From the NCBI GenBank assembly GCA_004294135.1, contig RDZY01000026.1, forward strand, positions 1-55,108: 55,108 bases of DNA. Reading direction: 5' to 3'. Each line of letters starts with the position of its first letter. Position 1 is the first letter of the stretch. The notes below the pieces were generated by a model. The model made no database searches and was not told where the DNA came from. It worked only from the letters and a program-made list of their open reading frames with translations. Positions 34,613 through 43,465 of the stretch are shown piece after piece. This DNA is from Sphingobacteriia bacterium (GTDB taxonomy: Bacteria; Bacteroidota; Bacteroidia; Chitinophagales; Chitinophagaceae). A program made the translations under genes and the position numbers.

Positions 34613-35830
34613 ATGAAAAAATATTTATTGTTACTGAGTTTGATAGTGGTGGCAGCAACAGCATCCGCCCAATTACCTATTATACCCGCAGCCTACCGTA
34701 CCGATATTTATATACCCCTACTCAAAGGCAAGCGGGTGGCTATTTTCGCCAATCATACCGCTACTATTGGGGGTACACATTTGGTAGATACATTGCAGAA
34801 ATTGGGAGTAAATATTACCAAAGCGTTTGGGCCAGAGCATGGATTTAGGGGAAAGGCAGATGCGGGAGAAAAAATTGACAATTACAAGGATTCAGCCACA
34901 GGTATAACGGTGATTTCATTGTATGGCAAAAAAAGAAGGCCATCGGCAGAAGATTTGGTGGATGTAGACATCATGCTTTTTGACATTCAAGATGTGGGCG
35001 TTCGCTTTTATACATTTATTTCATCGTTACAGGAATATATGGAGGCGGCAATTGAGAATAAGAAGGCGTTGATCATTTTGGACCGTCCCAATCCCAATGG
35101 ATTTTATATAGATGGGCCAATACTGGATACTGCTTATAAAAGTTTTGTAGGCATGCAACCCATACCCGTGGTTTATGGGATGACGATGGGAGAATACGCC
35201 ATGATGATAGCTGGTGAAAAATGGTTGAATGAGAAAGCCAATCATTCAGTAGACACTGCCTTTCAGTTACAGGTAATAAAATGCGCCAATTACAATCATA
35301 AAAGTAAATACGAATTACCCATCAAACCATCCCCTAACCTACCCGATATGGCAGCAGTGTATTGCTATGCAAGTACTTGTTATTTTGAAGGGACTATATT
35401 CAGCGAAGGCAGAGGAACGGATCATCCATTTTCTATTTTCGGACATCCCGCATTACCCAATTCAATGTTTGCTTTTACGCCCCTATCAAGGGATGGAGCC
35501 AAGGAGCCAAAGCTAAAAAATAAATTGTGTTATGGATGGAATTTGCATGGAACAGCGGAATTAGTATTACAAAATTTGAACCATCAGATACAGTTGAAAT
35601 ATTTGATAGAAGCGTATCGATTGTATCCGCAGAAAGACAGTTTTTTTATTCGTCCTAAAAGCGGGGAAAGCAAAGATTATTTCTTTAATAAACTGGCGGG
35701 GAATGATGTGTTGATGCAGCAATTAAAAGCGGGAAAAACTGAAGCAGCAATCAGGCGTAGTTGGCAACTAGGATTAAATGCGTTTAAAAAAATCAGAAAG
35801 AAATATTTGCTCTACGAAGATTTTGAATAG
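34613..35830 (+). CDS. Exo-beta-N-acetylmuramidase NamZ family (DUF1343, GH171)
   Basis: A 405-aa exported protein with a signal peptide (MKKYLLLLSLIVVAATASA). It carries the DUF1343 signatures KRVAIFANHTATIGGTHLVD, FGPEHGFRGKADAGEKI, DVDIMLFDIQDVGVRFYTF, IILDRPNPNG and GTDHPFSIFGHP (SEGRGTDHPF). The Bacillus homologue NamZ removes terminal MurNAc from peptidoglycan fragments; the same reaction is inferred here, in the periplasm. No other recycling gene lies nearby. fmt follows 34 bp downstream but has its own -7 box, so it may be transcribed separately. Confidence 0.93.
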   Translation: MKKYLLLLSLIVVAATASAQLPIIPAAYRTDIYIPLLKGKRVAIFANHTATIGGTHLVDTLQKLGVNITKAFGPEHGFRGKADAGEKIDNYKDSATGITVISLYGKKRRPSAEDLVDVDIMLFDIQDVGVRFYTFISSLQEYMEAAIENKKALIILDRPNPNGFYIDGPILDTAYKSFVGMQPIPVVYGMTMGEYAMMIAGEKWLNEKANHSVDTAFQLQVIKCANYNHKSKYELPIKPSPNLPDMAAVYCYASTCYFEGTIFSEGRGTDHPFSIFGHPALPNSMFAFTPLSRDGAKEPKLKNKLCYGWNLHGTAELVLQNLNHQIQLKYLIEAYRLYPQKDSFFIRPKSGESKDYFFNKLAGNDVLMQQLKAGKTEAAIRRSWQLGLNAFKKIRKKYLLYEDFE

Positions 35831-35851
35831 TACAACACCCCAGTGAACCAT

Positions 35852-35859
35852 TAACTTTG
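35852..35859 (+). promoter_or_regulatory. -7 promoter element for fmt
   Basis: TAACTTTG (35852-35859) matches TAnnTTTG and ends only 5 nt before the annotated ATG. A TTTTG lies 26 nt upstream. Transcription from here would begin at or after 35865. Confidence 0.5.
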
Positions 35860-35864
35860 CACCG

Positions 35865-36806
35865 ATGAATCAATCTATGGTATCTACACTTAGAATAGTA
35901 TTTATGGGCACGCCAGAATTTGCGGTGGCGTCGCTAGATGCATTGGTGCATGCGGGTTACAAAGTGGTGGGTGTGGTAACAGCACCAGATAAACCAGCCG
36001 GAAGGGGCATGAAAATTACGGAGAGTGCTGTGAAAAAATATGCAGTCGAAAAGGGAATAACCGTATTACAGCCGGTGAAATTAAAAGACCCAGACTTTCT
36101 AACAGCATTGGCAAATCTGCACGCCAATATACAGGTGGTGGTAGCGTTTAGGATGTTACCAGAAATAGTCTGGAGTATGCCCCAATATGGCACTATTAAT
36201 GTGCATGGGTCGCTCCTACCCAATTACCGAGGAGCGGCGCCCATAAACTGGGCGGTAATAAATGGAGAACATATAACAGGAGTAACCACTTTTAAGTTAA
36301 AGCAAGCCATTGATACGGGCGATATACTGATGCAGCAATCAATGCCAATTGCAGAAAATGAAACAGCAACAGAAGTGCATGATAGCATGAAATTGATTGG
36401 AGCAGTGCTATTGGTAAAAACGGTGAAGGCATTGGAAAATGGAACGCTACAATCCATTCCACAAATAATAAGTGAAGAGAATAAGCAGGCACCAAAAATA
36501 TTTACGAAAGATTGTGAGTTGAATTGGAATAGTGGGGTAAAGGCATTGTACAATAGGGTACGCGGGCTTTCTACTTTTCCAGGAGCGTTAACGCAATTGG
36601 AAGGAAAAATATTAAAAGTTTATGGCAGTAAGCCAGAGCCAGCAGAACATAAGGAGTTAATAGGTACGGTAATCACTGATGGAAAAACATTTTTAAAATA
36701 TGCCTGTGCAGACGGATACTTGCATATAACAGAATTGCAAATAGCGGGAAAAAAGCGAATGTCGATAGCAGAATTTTTGAGAGGATATAAGGCGGGAAGA
36801 CCGTAA
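35865..36806 (+). CDS. fmt: Methionyl-tRNA formyltransferase
   Basis: Formylates Met-tRNAi with 10-formyl-THF for initiation. The 313-aa protein has the N-terminal Rossmann domain (LRIVFMGTPEFAVASL), the formyl-transfer site INVHGSLLPNYRGAAPINWA with N, H and, later, D in QAIDTGDILMQ, and the OB-fold C-terminal domain from about residue 205 (VRGLSTFPGA). An alternative start is the ATG at 35877 (MVSTLRIVF), which better fits the -7 box just upstream and the family N-terminus. No def gene is adjacent. Confidence 0.95.
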   Translation: MNQSMVSTLRIVFMGTPEFAVASLDALVHAGYKVVGVVTAPDKPAGRGMKITESAVKKYAVEKGITVLQPVKLKDPDFLTALANLHANIQVVVAFRMLPEIVWSMPQYGTINVHGSLLPNYRGAAPINWAVINGEHITGVTTFKLKQAIDTGDILMQQSMPIAENETATEVHDSMKLIGAVLLVKTVKALENGTLQSIPQIISEENKQAPKIFTKDCELNWNSGVKALYNRVRGLSTFPGALTQLEGKILKVYGSKPEPAEHKELIGTVITDGKTFLKYACADGYLHITELQIAGKKRMSIAEFLRGYKAGRP

Positions 36807-37185
36807 AAATCGGAATTCAGTCCCCATTTACTCCATTTCACCTGCATTTACCCCGTTAAAACATAGTCAATCCCTATGGTATCCTCATGGTAAGTCCAAT
36901 ACATCCTCAATACATCCTCAATAGTAGTTCAATGAAAGTTGCATAAAACATTTAGCCCTTCAAAAAAACGACTCATTTTAGGGGCAAAAAAAGGCTAGGA
37001 AGGCAACAATACAAAATGTATAACGGAAGGGTGATGGTAAACAATGGGGGCTATTTTTGCTGATTATTGGGTACTGCCGTATTTTTACGAGTAAGCCGCA
37101 ACCTTACTTAGACACACCCTTCTTAATTTTGAAAAAGGAGTAACGATATTTAATATTACTTGACTAGCTTTATAAAAAGATAAAT
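36807..37185. other. Non-coding gap between fmt and the orphan gene cluster
   Basis: About 380 bp without a convincing coding frame. It contains an 11-nt periodic repeat (36871-36936) and AT-rich sequence before the gene at 37186. I see no promoter with confidence and no RNA gene. Confidence 0.5.
36871..36936. repeat. Degenerate 11-nt tandem repeat
   Basis: Six phase-locked 11-nt units: TCCCTATGGTA, TCCTCATGGTA, AGTCCAATACA, TCCTCAATACA, TCCTCAATAGT, AGTTCAATGAA. The period is close to one DNA helical turn. Confidence 0.55.
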
Positions 37186-37746
37186 ATGAGAAATCAGTTG
37201 ATTTTTATAATGATTGCTATTTTGATTTTCAATACTTCATTTCAGTGTAATAAATGTGTTGATATTCCTGATACTTTAATTGACAACTCAAGACAATGGT
37301 TGCCATTAAAAGGTAAAACACAATTGATATTTATTAATTCAAATCGGCTTGCTAAAATGTTTAAATTATTGGTTGTCGACACTATTGAAACTCAAACTTC
37401 TTGCACTGGCAAACCATATAAATATGAATCAATCTTTGGCAGGTTGTCGTTAGACACTTTGGGTAAAGACTTTATAGCATTTGCAATCCATCCACCAAAT
37501 AATTTATGCATTCAATGTATAACCGACAGAAGTAATGAAGTTAATGGTTGTAACATTTTAACAAAATCAGTATTTAATGGAACCGCAACTAACTTGACTA
37601 ACTTTAGACTGAGATCAAGTGTTTATTCAGAAGTGATTTTACTTAAATCTTCGTTAGCTAATCCAATAATGGACTCAGTAGTTATAGCAAAGAATTTTGG
37701 TATTGTAGGATTTAGGTATAATGGAGACAGCTTCATACTTCAATAA
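37186..37746 (+). CDS. Exported Cys-containing protein of unknown function
   Basis: A 186-aa protein with an N-terminal hydrophobic segment (MRNQLIFIMIAILIFNTSF) followed at once by QCNKC; a lipobox is only weakly matched (SFQC). Further cysteines (SCTGK, NLCIQC, GCNIL) suggest disulfides outside the cytoplasm. I do not recognise the family. It is the first of three orphan plus-strand genes in a low-density region, and a 45-bp repeat with copies elsewhere follows its stop. Confidence 0.7.
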   Translation: MRNQLIFIMIAILIFNTSFQCNKCVDIPDTLIDNSRQWLPLKGKTQLIFINSNRLAKMFKLLVVDTIETQTSCTGKPYKYESIFGRLSLDTLGKDFIAFAIHPPNNLCIQCITDRSNEVNGCNILTKSVFNGTATNLTNFRLRSSVYSEVILLKSSLANPIMDSVVIAKNFGIVGFRYNGDSFILQ

Positions 37747-37753
37747 TGAAAGG

Positions 37754-37805
37754 CTGCAGCTATTAACTAAGACTTCGTTGGGTGAGCAGCACCTACAATG
37801 AAGTC
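37754..37805 (+). repeat. 45-bp dispersed repeat, copy 1, with hairpin
   Basis: Contains AACTAAGACTTCGTTGGGTG and GCAGCACCTACAA, matching copy 2 at 39045-39092 at most positions. Positions 37771-37805 can fold: GACTTCGTTGGGTG pairs with CACCTACAATGAAGTC with one mismatch and a 2-nt bulge. Starts 7 bp after the preceding stop codon. Confidence 0.6.
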
Positions 37806-38364
37806 TAATATTGAACGAAACCGGTAAAATATTGGGGTGATTATTTATTATGGGCTTGTCGTTTTGTAACTTGTTACTTACCAACGAAAGAGTAGGATAG
37901 GATTTTACTTTTATCATTTTTATCAGCAGCGGATTAGGTACAACAACACACCCATAAAGTAGCCATTACCAATAGCAGAATAAAAGCGGTTAAGTATTGA
38001 ATACAACCAATGCCCACTGCAATCAACCAAGCTTGGAATTGGTATGCTTAAGCTATAAGCCGCCAATGATAATGGATGGATAGATGAGTAGTACCAAAAT
38101 GGGAATAAAAAGTGTTGCAAAACAAAACTGCATTGGGTAGAAGGGGAATGGTATGTTCGCCTGTGAAAAAATTGGCTGATGGAAGTATAACCAACTAAAA
38201 TAAAAACTATATTTATAAAAATAACAGAACCAAATCAATGAAAAAGCGAACCGAACTCAAATATTTAGCCCCCAAAGTTTACAGTAAACCAAATAAGCAA
38301 CCTATGATTTATACCATAGCCTGCTAAAACGAATCGGTCAACACAAAATCATTACCGCCACCCC

Positions 38365-38395
38365 CTTGATAGCCCTGTGCAATCAAGATTTTTTT
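38365..38395 (+). terminator. Possible terminator hairpin
   Basis: Six-bp stem CTTGAT (38365-38370) with ATCAAG (38382-38387) and an 11-nt loop, followed by a T7 run. Stem is short, so support is moderate. No gene is visible upstream. Confidence 0.35.
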
Positions 38396-38470
38396 AAAGG
38401 GGGTATCGGATATTTTATAAGAGTTAGTGGCAATGCTAAACCCTGATATTTCAAAAACCACATATACTTT

Positions 38471-39034
38471 ATGATTAGAATTATTTCGATGACATTCCTT
38501 TTAGGATTTTCAATGCTTTCGTTGGGACAAACAAATAGCTTCGACAAAAAGCTAACAAGTTTTACAAAAATTGATTTTGGACTACAAGGAATAGGACTCA
38601 CATATGAGCCTAGATTTTCAAACAAGTTGACTATTGATTTATCTGCAGGTGTAGGTGGAGGGTATGATATAGCAGAAGGACACTTAAATTACAAACTAGA
38701 GCTTAGAAAGCCTGCATTTTATTTTTCAGTGACACCCAAGTATTTTTACAACAGAACTTCTAGTAGTATTAAAGGAAAAAGTACTCTTTTCAATTCAGGC
38801 AATTACTTTGGATTACGCTTGAAATATGTAACGCCTAATGACAGACAATCGGATTTGACACGGAATAGTATTTTGACAAATATTCATTGGGGCATCCAAA
38901 GGGCAATTGGAAATAATTGGACTTTAAATTCCCACCTAGGCTTAGGATATGCACAGGACATAGACTACAGTTTCGGAACAATTTACCCAGCTTTTGATTT
39001 CAAAGTATCTTACATAATTCCAAGAACTAAATAG
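38471..39034 (+). CDS. Exported protein, probable outer-membrane beta-barrel
   Basis: A 187-aa protein with a signal peptide (MIRIISMTFLLGFSMLSLGQ) and amphipathic strands: IDFGLQGIGLTYEPRF, LTIDLSAGVGGGYDI, YKLELRKPAFYFSVTPKYFY, YFGLRLKYV, WTLNSHLGLGYAQD. Terminates in FDFKVSYIIP. This looks like a small outer-membrane porin-like barrel without a recognised family. It lies second in the orphan gene cluster and is followed by repeat copy 2. Confidence 0.75.
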   Translation: MIRIISMTFLLGFSMLSLGQTNSFDKKLTSFTKIDFGLQGIGLTYEPRFSNKLTIDLSAGVGGGYDIAEGHLNYKLELRKPAFYFSVTPKYFYNRTSSSIKGKSTLFNSGNYFGLRLKYVTPNDRQSDLTRNSILTNIHWGIQRAIGNNWTLNSHLGLGYAQDIDYSFGTIYPAFDFKVSYIIPRTK

Positions 39035-39044
39035 TGACAAAAAA

Positions 39045-39092
39045 CTACAGCCTACAATAACTAAAACTTCGTTGGGTGCGCAGAGCTACAAC
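39045..39092 (+). repeat. 45-bp dispersed repeat, copy 2
   Basis: Contains AACTAAAACTTCGTTGGGTG and GCAGAGCTACAAC, in the same orientation and the same place relative to the upstream stop codon as copy 1. Core GTTGGGT fits GTTRRRY but no matching upstream RYYYAAC was found. Confidence 0.6.
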
Positions 39093-39128
39093 TGTAAATA
39101 ATTATTTTTTCACCAACCTATTTAATAA

Positions 39129-39731
39129 ATGATTAAGAAGTATTCGGTTTTGATTTGCTTGGTTACTTCAGTATTCTTAATAATACTAGCTTCACAAGGA
39201 TACCCGGGCGGATCAATGCTAGACAAAAATTCTATTGGATTTGATTGGTCAACAAATTTCCTGAGTAATTTGTTTGCACCAAAAGCAATAAATGGTTCAG
39301 AAAATGCTGGTAGAATTTGGGCAATTATTGGAATGGCATTCCACTCAATTGGTTATGGGATTTTTTTTATGAATATGGCAAAAAAAATCCCATCTAAAAA
39401 ATGGGCAACTATTTTAAAAATCATAGGCATTTTCAACATAATATTAATTTTCTTAATCGCAACACCTCTGCATGACATAGGAACAATATCCATTATTTTA
39501 ACTTTGATTGGATTATTTATCGTTACTATATTTATCCTAAAGTCGAAACTTCATTTATTTAAAATCTGTTGTATTATTTGCATGTTGACTTATTACTGTT
39601 TCTTTTTTGTTTTTAGTTTTGGATATTTGGGTTGGTCAGCTATAATGCAGAAAGTATATATTATAAGCTCAATGATATTAGTTTTGGGACTTGATTATTT
39701 TACCCAATATGAACACTTTATACAAATTTAA
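39129..39731 (+). CDS. Multi-pass membrane protein, DUF998-like
   Basis: A 200-aa protein with six predicted TM helices (about 6-24, 62-82, 95-112, 116-136, 142-160 and 172-190). The loop after TM1 has GFDWSTNFLSNLFAP and ENAGRIWAIIGMAFHS, a pattern seen in DUF998-type membrane proteins. No catalytic motif is seen. It lies third in the orphan cluster, 37 bp after repeat copy 2; a degenerate copy of the repeat follows. Confidence 0.75.
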   Translation: MIKKYSVLICLVTSVFLIILASQGYPGGSMLDKNSIGFDWSTNFLSNLFAPKAINGSENAGRIWAIIGMAFHSIGYGIFFMNMAKKIPSKKWATILKIIGIFNIILIFLIATPLHDIGTISIILTLIGLFIVTIFILKSKLHLFKICCIICMLTYYCFFFVFSFGYLGWSAIMQKVYIISSMILVLGLDYFTQYEHFIQI

Positions 39732-39761
39732 TTGAAATGGCAAAACATATCAGCACCAAAA

Positions 39762-39800
39762 CGCTAACAAAAGGCTTTTCGCAAGGCTGGCAGATGGAAT
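39762..39800 (+). repeat. Degenerate third copy of the dispersed repeat
   Basis: TTTCGCAAGGCTGGCAGA aligns loosely with CTTCGTTGGGTGCGCAGA of copy 2 (shared TTCG, GG, TG, GCAGA) and lies about 40 bp after the third orphan gene. Weak on its own; position makes it notable. Confidence 0.3.
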
Positions 39801-39836
39801 AATAATCGGCAGTTTTACCACCCAAGTAATCACCCA

Positions 39837-40973
39837 CTACATTTTCGGGGTACTACTTTTATAATCAAGCGGCAATAAATTTGATAGTTTTTCTGACCAT
39901 GCCCAATACGCCATTGCAAGTAAGTCTCTTCCCATAAAAAAACTTCCATTGGCCAATACCGCTATTACTTTTGTCGCATTCGGCATATGCAATTCTGCCG
40001 TAATTGGCTGATCTGCGGATACCCCTCTGGTTTGAAGCCTATACTGCTCTGGCATTTTTTTATGTAGATACACCACTTGTAAGTAATCGGAAAATTGTAA
40101 GCCAGCAGTTACACTATCTATTGCAAATGCAATACTATCTCCTGTTAAGGGAATATTCACCAACATATTTACATCCGTTAATGGATGCACACCATTTAAT
40201 ATTATTCTGGTATTAGGCTCTTTTTTTCGAATAATTTTTCGCAACTCAAATCCATCTTGTACCAATTGATTGCGATAAAGACTTCGCATAAAATGCAGCA
40301 GCGATCCTTGAAACGTTTCTTGCCTATTTCTCTCCCAATTTTTATTCCTTCTTTTAGAACTGGATTCGATCTCTGTAAATAACGGGAACCCTTGATAGTA
40401 AAAAATTTGGGTGTTGAAATTATATTCAAATGCAGTAAGATCGTATTTTAGCTCATACCCTAGTGCTTTATTTCGTATTAACAGTGGCTCATCGGAAATA
40501 GCAGTTAATCTATTCAACTTTTTGCTAAACCTAAACCGCACCACTTCTTTATTCAGCAGGATGCATTGCTGGGCATTGGGCGTTTTACCTATCAGAGATT
40601 GCATGAAAAAATCACCCCATTTTTTCCAGCCATTTTTTTCGTACCCCTCTACAATCACCTCTTGTAATTCTTTCGCCTTGGGCTGTAATTGAACGGTTAA
40701 AAAATCAGGAAGTCGCACCGCATTTATTTCAACAATATATGTTGAATAACCCAGCATTGTTACTACCAAATCATACCTGCCCTCTGGAAAATTTTCAATA
40801 GAAAAACTACCATCTTCCTTCGACACCGTACCTACAGAAGTATTGCTTAAAAAAATACTTGCAGAAGGCACTGGTATATTCGTACCTGCTATCAGTATCT
40901 TACCTGAAAGTTTTTTCTGGGCAGTGAGTCCTCCAAAAAATAAACACCCCAATATCAACAATAGTAATCTCAT
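39837..40973 (-). CDS. Exported carboxypeptidase-like regulatory domain protein (DUF5686-like)
   Basis: A 378-aa exported protein with a signal peptide (MRLLLLILGCLFFGGLTAQ) and a CarbopepD_reg beta-sandwich at about 20-105 (KLSGKILIAGTNIPVPSASI, GTVSKEDGSFSIENFPEG, YDLVVTMLGYSTY). The remainder (from FFMQSLIGKTPNAQQC) resembles part of outer-membrane proteins of the DUF5686 kind but ends before a barrel. It has no TonB plug. The start overlaps nothing and lies 4 bp after the lysC stop, so it is co-transcribed with lysC. Function unknown. Confidence 0.8.
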   Translation of the reverse strand: MRLLLLILGCLFFGGLTAQKKLSGKILIAGTNIPVPSASIFLSNTSVGTVSKEDGSFSIENFPEGRYDLVVTMLGYSTYIVEINAVRLPDFLTVQLQPKAKELQEVIVEGYEKNGWKKWGDFFMQSLIGKTPNAQQCILLNKEVVRFRFSKKLNRLTAISDEPLLIRNKALGYELKYDLTAFEYNFNTQIFYYQGFPLFTEIESSSKRRNKNWERNRQETFQGSLLHFMRSLYRNQLVQDGFELRKIIRKKEPNTRIILNGVHPLTDVNMLVNIPLTGDSIAFAIDSVTAGLQFSDYLQVVYLHKKMPEQYRLQTRGVSADQPITAELHMPNATKVIAVLANGSFFMGRDLLAMAYWAWSEKLSNLLPLDYKSSTPKM

Positions 40974-40977
40974 AAAT

Positions 40978-42297
40978 TTATAACCCAAATAGTCCACTAT
41001 TTAACAACTGCAATGTTTTTATTTTGTAAGTTCCTGGCACCAACAAAGAAATATTATGGGCACTTCCACCATAACTTACCATGGTTACTGGCACTTCTTT
41101 CAACGACTCAAATAATTTTTGTAATACCTGATCGGTCTGTGCAATTTCATTGCCTACAATAGATACAATGGTCTGCTCTTTTTCAATATCTACCGAACCA
41201 AATGGCTCCAATTCTTTTACAATTTGTGATAGGAATTGATCGCTGTCAATGGTTACAGAAACCGCCACTTCCGAAGTGGTAATCATATCAATTGAAGTTT
41301 TATATTTTTCAAATACTTCAAATACTTTTCTCAGAAATCCATAAGCGAGCAGCATTCTGCTACTCTTGATTTTAATGGCAAGAATACCATCTTTTGCGGC
41401 TACCGCTTTTACGCCAACACTTCCTGCTTCTTTGGTAATTACGGTTCCCAATGCATCGGGTTGCATAGTGTTCAATAAACGTACGGGTACATTCTCTTGC
41501 TGAGCGGGCCAAATACAAGTAGGATGTAAAATTTTAGCACCAAAATAAGCCAACTCAGCAGCTTCATCAAAACTCAGTTGCTCAATAGCCAATGTTTTGG
41601 GTACAATGCGTGGATCGTTGTTGTGCATGCCATCAATATCCGTCCAAATTTCACATACCGTTGCATTGCATGCGGCAGCAATCAGTGAAGCGGTGTAATC
41701 ACTTCCTCCTCTTTTTAAATTGTCCACCTCGCCCCTAGCATTTCTACAGATATATCCTTGGGTAACCAATATATTTTTATCCGCATGTTTTTTCAGCAAC
41801 TGCGCCAACTTCACTTTAATAGATCCCAGTTGTGGTTCTTCATTTGCGTCAATCGTCATGAATTCTAGCGCAGGTAATAATTCGTGGTTCACGCCTGCCT
41901 CTTCCAGATAGACAGAAAAGAGTTTGGTACTCATTAATTCACCCTGTGCCAATATATCTTTATTTAATGCCTCACTAAAAGAAATGCGCAGAATAATATG
42001 TAAAAATTCAAAATGCTCTGCAATTACCTGAACAGCCTTAGCTTTACTTTCAGCCTCGGTAAAAAGCGTTTCTATAAATAGATGATAATGTGTTTGTAAT
42101 TGTTCAATGGTTAGCTTGGCAGCACCACGATCTCCTTGCGATAAATAATTACTGATTGATACCAATGCATTGGTTGTTCCACTTAAAGCACTCAACACAA
42201 CAATTTTTCTTGTATTGTCTTTTGTTATTAGCTGTGCCACTTCTCTCATGCGTTCTGGCTTACCTACACTGGTACCCCCGAATTTCATTACTTTCAT
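40978..42297 (-). CDS. lysC: Aspartate kinase
   Basis: Monofunctional aspartokinase (439 aa) phosphorylating aspartate, the entry into lysine, threonine and methionine synthesis. The N-terminus MKVMKFGGTSVG, VVLSALSGTTNALVS, RGGSDYTASLIAAA and EIWTDIDGM are diagnostic. Two C-terminal ACT domains follow (about 290-439), suggesting feedback control by lysine or threonine. The reading frame runs 37 codons further upstream, but the conserved start is at 42297. It lies 67 bp after the Ldh-family gene and 4 bp before the 39837 gene. Confidence 0.96.
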   Translation of the reverse strand: MKVMKFGGTSVGKPERMREVAQLITKDNTRKIVVLSALSGTTNALVSISNYLSQGDRGAAKLTIEQLQTHYHLFIETLFTEAESKAKAVQVIAEHFEFLHIILRISFSEALNKDILAQGELMSTKLFSVYLEEAGVNHELLPALEFMTIDANEEPQLGSIKVKLAQLLKKHADKNILVTQGYICRNARGEVDNLKRGGSDYTASLIAAACNATVCEIWTDIDGMHNNDPRIVPKTLAIEQLSFDEAAELAYFGAKILHPTCIWPAQQENVPVRLLNTMQPDALGTVITKEAGSVGVKAVAAKDGILAIKIKSSRMLLAYGFLRKVFEVFEKYKTSIDMITTSEVAVSVTIDSDQFLSQIVKELEPFGSVDIEKEQTIVSIVGNEIAQTDQVLQKLFESLKEVPVTMVSYGGSAHNISLLVPGTYKIKTLQLLNSGLFGL

Positions 42298-42364
42298 ACG
42301 AACCCCTCCCCCAATTTTAAAATGATTAAAAATAATTGCAAATGTACTGCTCTGTAATACACAA

Positions 42365-43438
42365 TTACAAATGGATATTGAAAATAGCTCCTGTTTCTTG
42401 TAAATCATTTACCACAGCATCTACCAAGGGAATGCCCAACTGCATTCTGATCAATTCCATTTCCCTTTCTGGATCACCGGGTATCAACACTTTTTCATAT
42501 CCCGCAGCTGGTGTAGCATTCCTGAATCGGTTGATCCATTGATCCATATGCTGTTTAAAATCGCTTGCTGGTCTAAATGCATCTATTCTTAACGCACCAA
42601 AAAAGTGACCAAGCCCTTTACCTGGCATATTTTCGGGCATGGGTATATAAGCTGGGAATGGCGGTGCCCAAGGCCCATAAGATGCTCCACTTAAAACAGC
42701 CGAAAAAATATCTACAATACTTCCCAACGCATAGCCTTTGTGACTTCCATGCTCCCGATCACTTCCCAAAGGCAGCAATGCTCCTTTCTTTTTTAAGATA
42801 TTGGCATCGGTGCTGGTATTGCCATCTTGATCTTGCACCCAACCCACTGGAGTGTCTTCATTTTTACGTTGTAATATCTCCAGCTTGCCATTTGCCGCAG
42901 TAGTAGTGGCAAAATCAGCCACAAAGGGTGGCTGCTCTCCAGCAGGTATGGCCACTGCAATGGGATTGGTTCCCAACATTTTTTCAGTAGAAAAAGTAGG
43001 TGCTACCAAGGCACTGGCATTGGTCATTGCTATACCAATCATCTCTTCTTTTAATGCCATCATGGCGTGGTAACCAGCTATACCAAAATGATTGGAGTTC
43101 TGTACACTTACCCAACCCGTTCCTACTGCTTTGGCTTTATCAATGGCTACTTGCATGGCAAAAGGAGCCACTACCAGTCCGAGACCTGCATCTCCATCAA
43201 TAACAGCCGTTGATGGGGTTTCGTGAATGATGCGCATATTGGGTACTGCATTAATTCGCTTGGCCTGCCAGAGTCGTATATATCCACTTAGGCGGGCTAC
43301 ACCGTGACTATCTATGCCCCTTAAATCGGCACTTAGTAACACTTCCGTTGCCTTCAACGCATCCACATCACTGCAACCAATCGACTTAAAAACCCGTTCT
43401 GTAAATTGAAACAATTGCTCGTAAATATATACAGCCAT
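42365..43438 (-). CDS. Ldh-family (malate/L-lactate/ureidoglycolate type) oxidoreductase
   Basis: NAD(P)-dependent 2-hydroxyacid dehydrogenase of the type-2 malate/lactate fold, 357 aa. Family marks: LLSADLRGIDSHGVARLSGY near the N-terminus, QNSNHFGIAGYHAMMAL with the catalytic His, TNPIAVAIPAG, FVADFATTTAANGKLE and HKGYALGSIVDIFSA. Members oxidise malate, sulfolactate or ureidoglycolate; the substrate cannot be told. It is separated from lysC by 67 bp, same strand. Confidence 0.92.
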   Translation of the reverse strand: MAVYIYEQLFQFTERVFKSIGCSDVDALKATEVLLSADLRGIDSHGVARLSGYIRLWQAKRINAVPNMRIIHETPSTAVIDGDAGLGLVVAPFAMQVAIDKAKAVGTGWVSVQNSNHFGIAGYHAMMALKEEMIGIAMTNASALVAPTFSTEKMLGTNPIAVAIPAGEQPPFVADFATTTAANGKLEILQRKNEDTPVGWVQDQDGNTSTDANILKKKGALLPLGSDREHGSHKGYALGSIVDIFSAVLSGASYGPWAPPFPAYIPMPENMPGKGLGHFFGALRIDAFRPASDFKQHMDQWINRFRNATPAAGYEKVLIPGDPEREMELIRMQLGIPLVDAVVNDLQETGAIFNIHL

Positions 43439-43465
43439 GCGTATTTTAATTATTGTTTTATTGCC

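Larger units (their letters stand above)
37747..38470. other. 724-bp gap with repeat and no clear gene
   Basis: The stretch contains a repeat copy (37754-37805) and a hairpin with a T-run near its right end. Short open frames on both strands have no convincing composition or similarity, e.g. a 29-codon frame at 38238-38327. It may hold a decayed gene or an ORF-less cassette. Confidence 0.45.

Noticed and set aside
37923..38238. Short hydrophobic minus-strand frames in the orphan region
   Set aside because: Composition and lack of start context suggest chance frames in AT-rich DNA.
37754..39092. Canonical integron attC sites
   Set aside because: GTTGGGT fits the core, but the matching RYYYAAC and L boxes were not found on either strand and no integrase is present; kept only as a cassette-like hypothesis.
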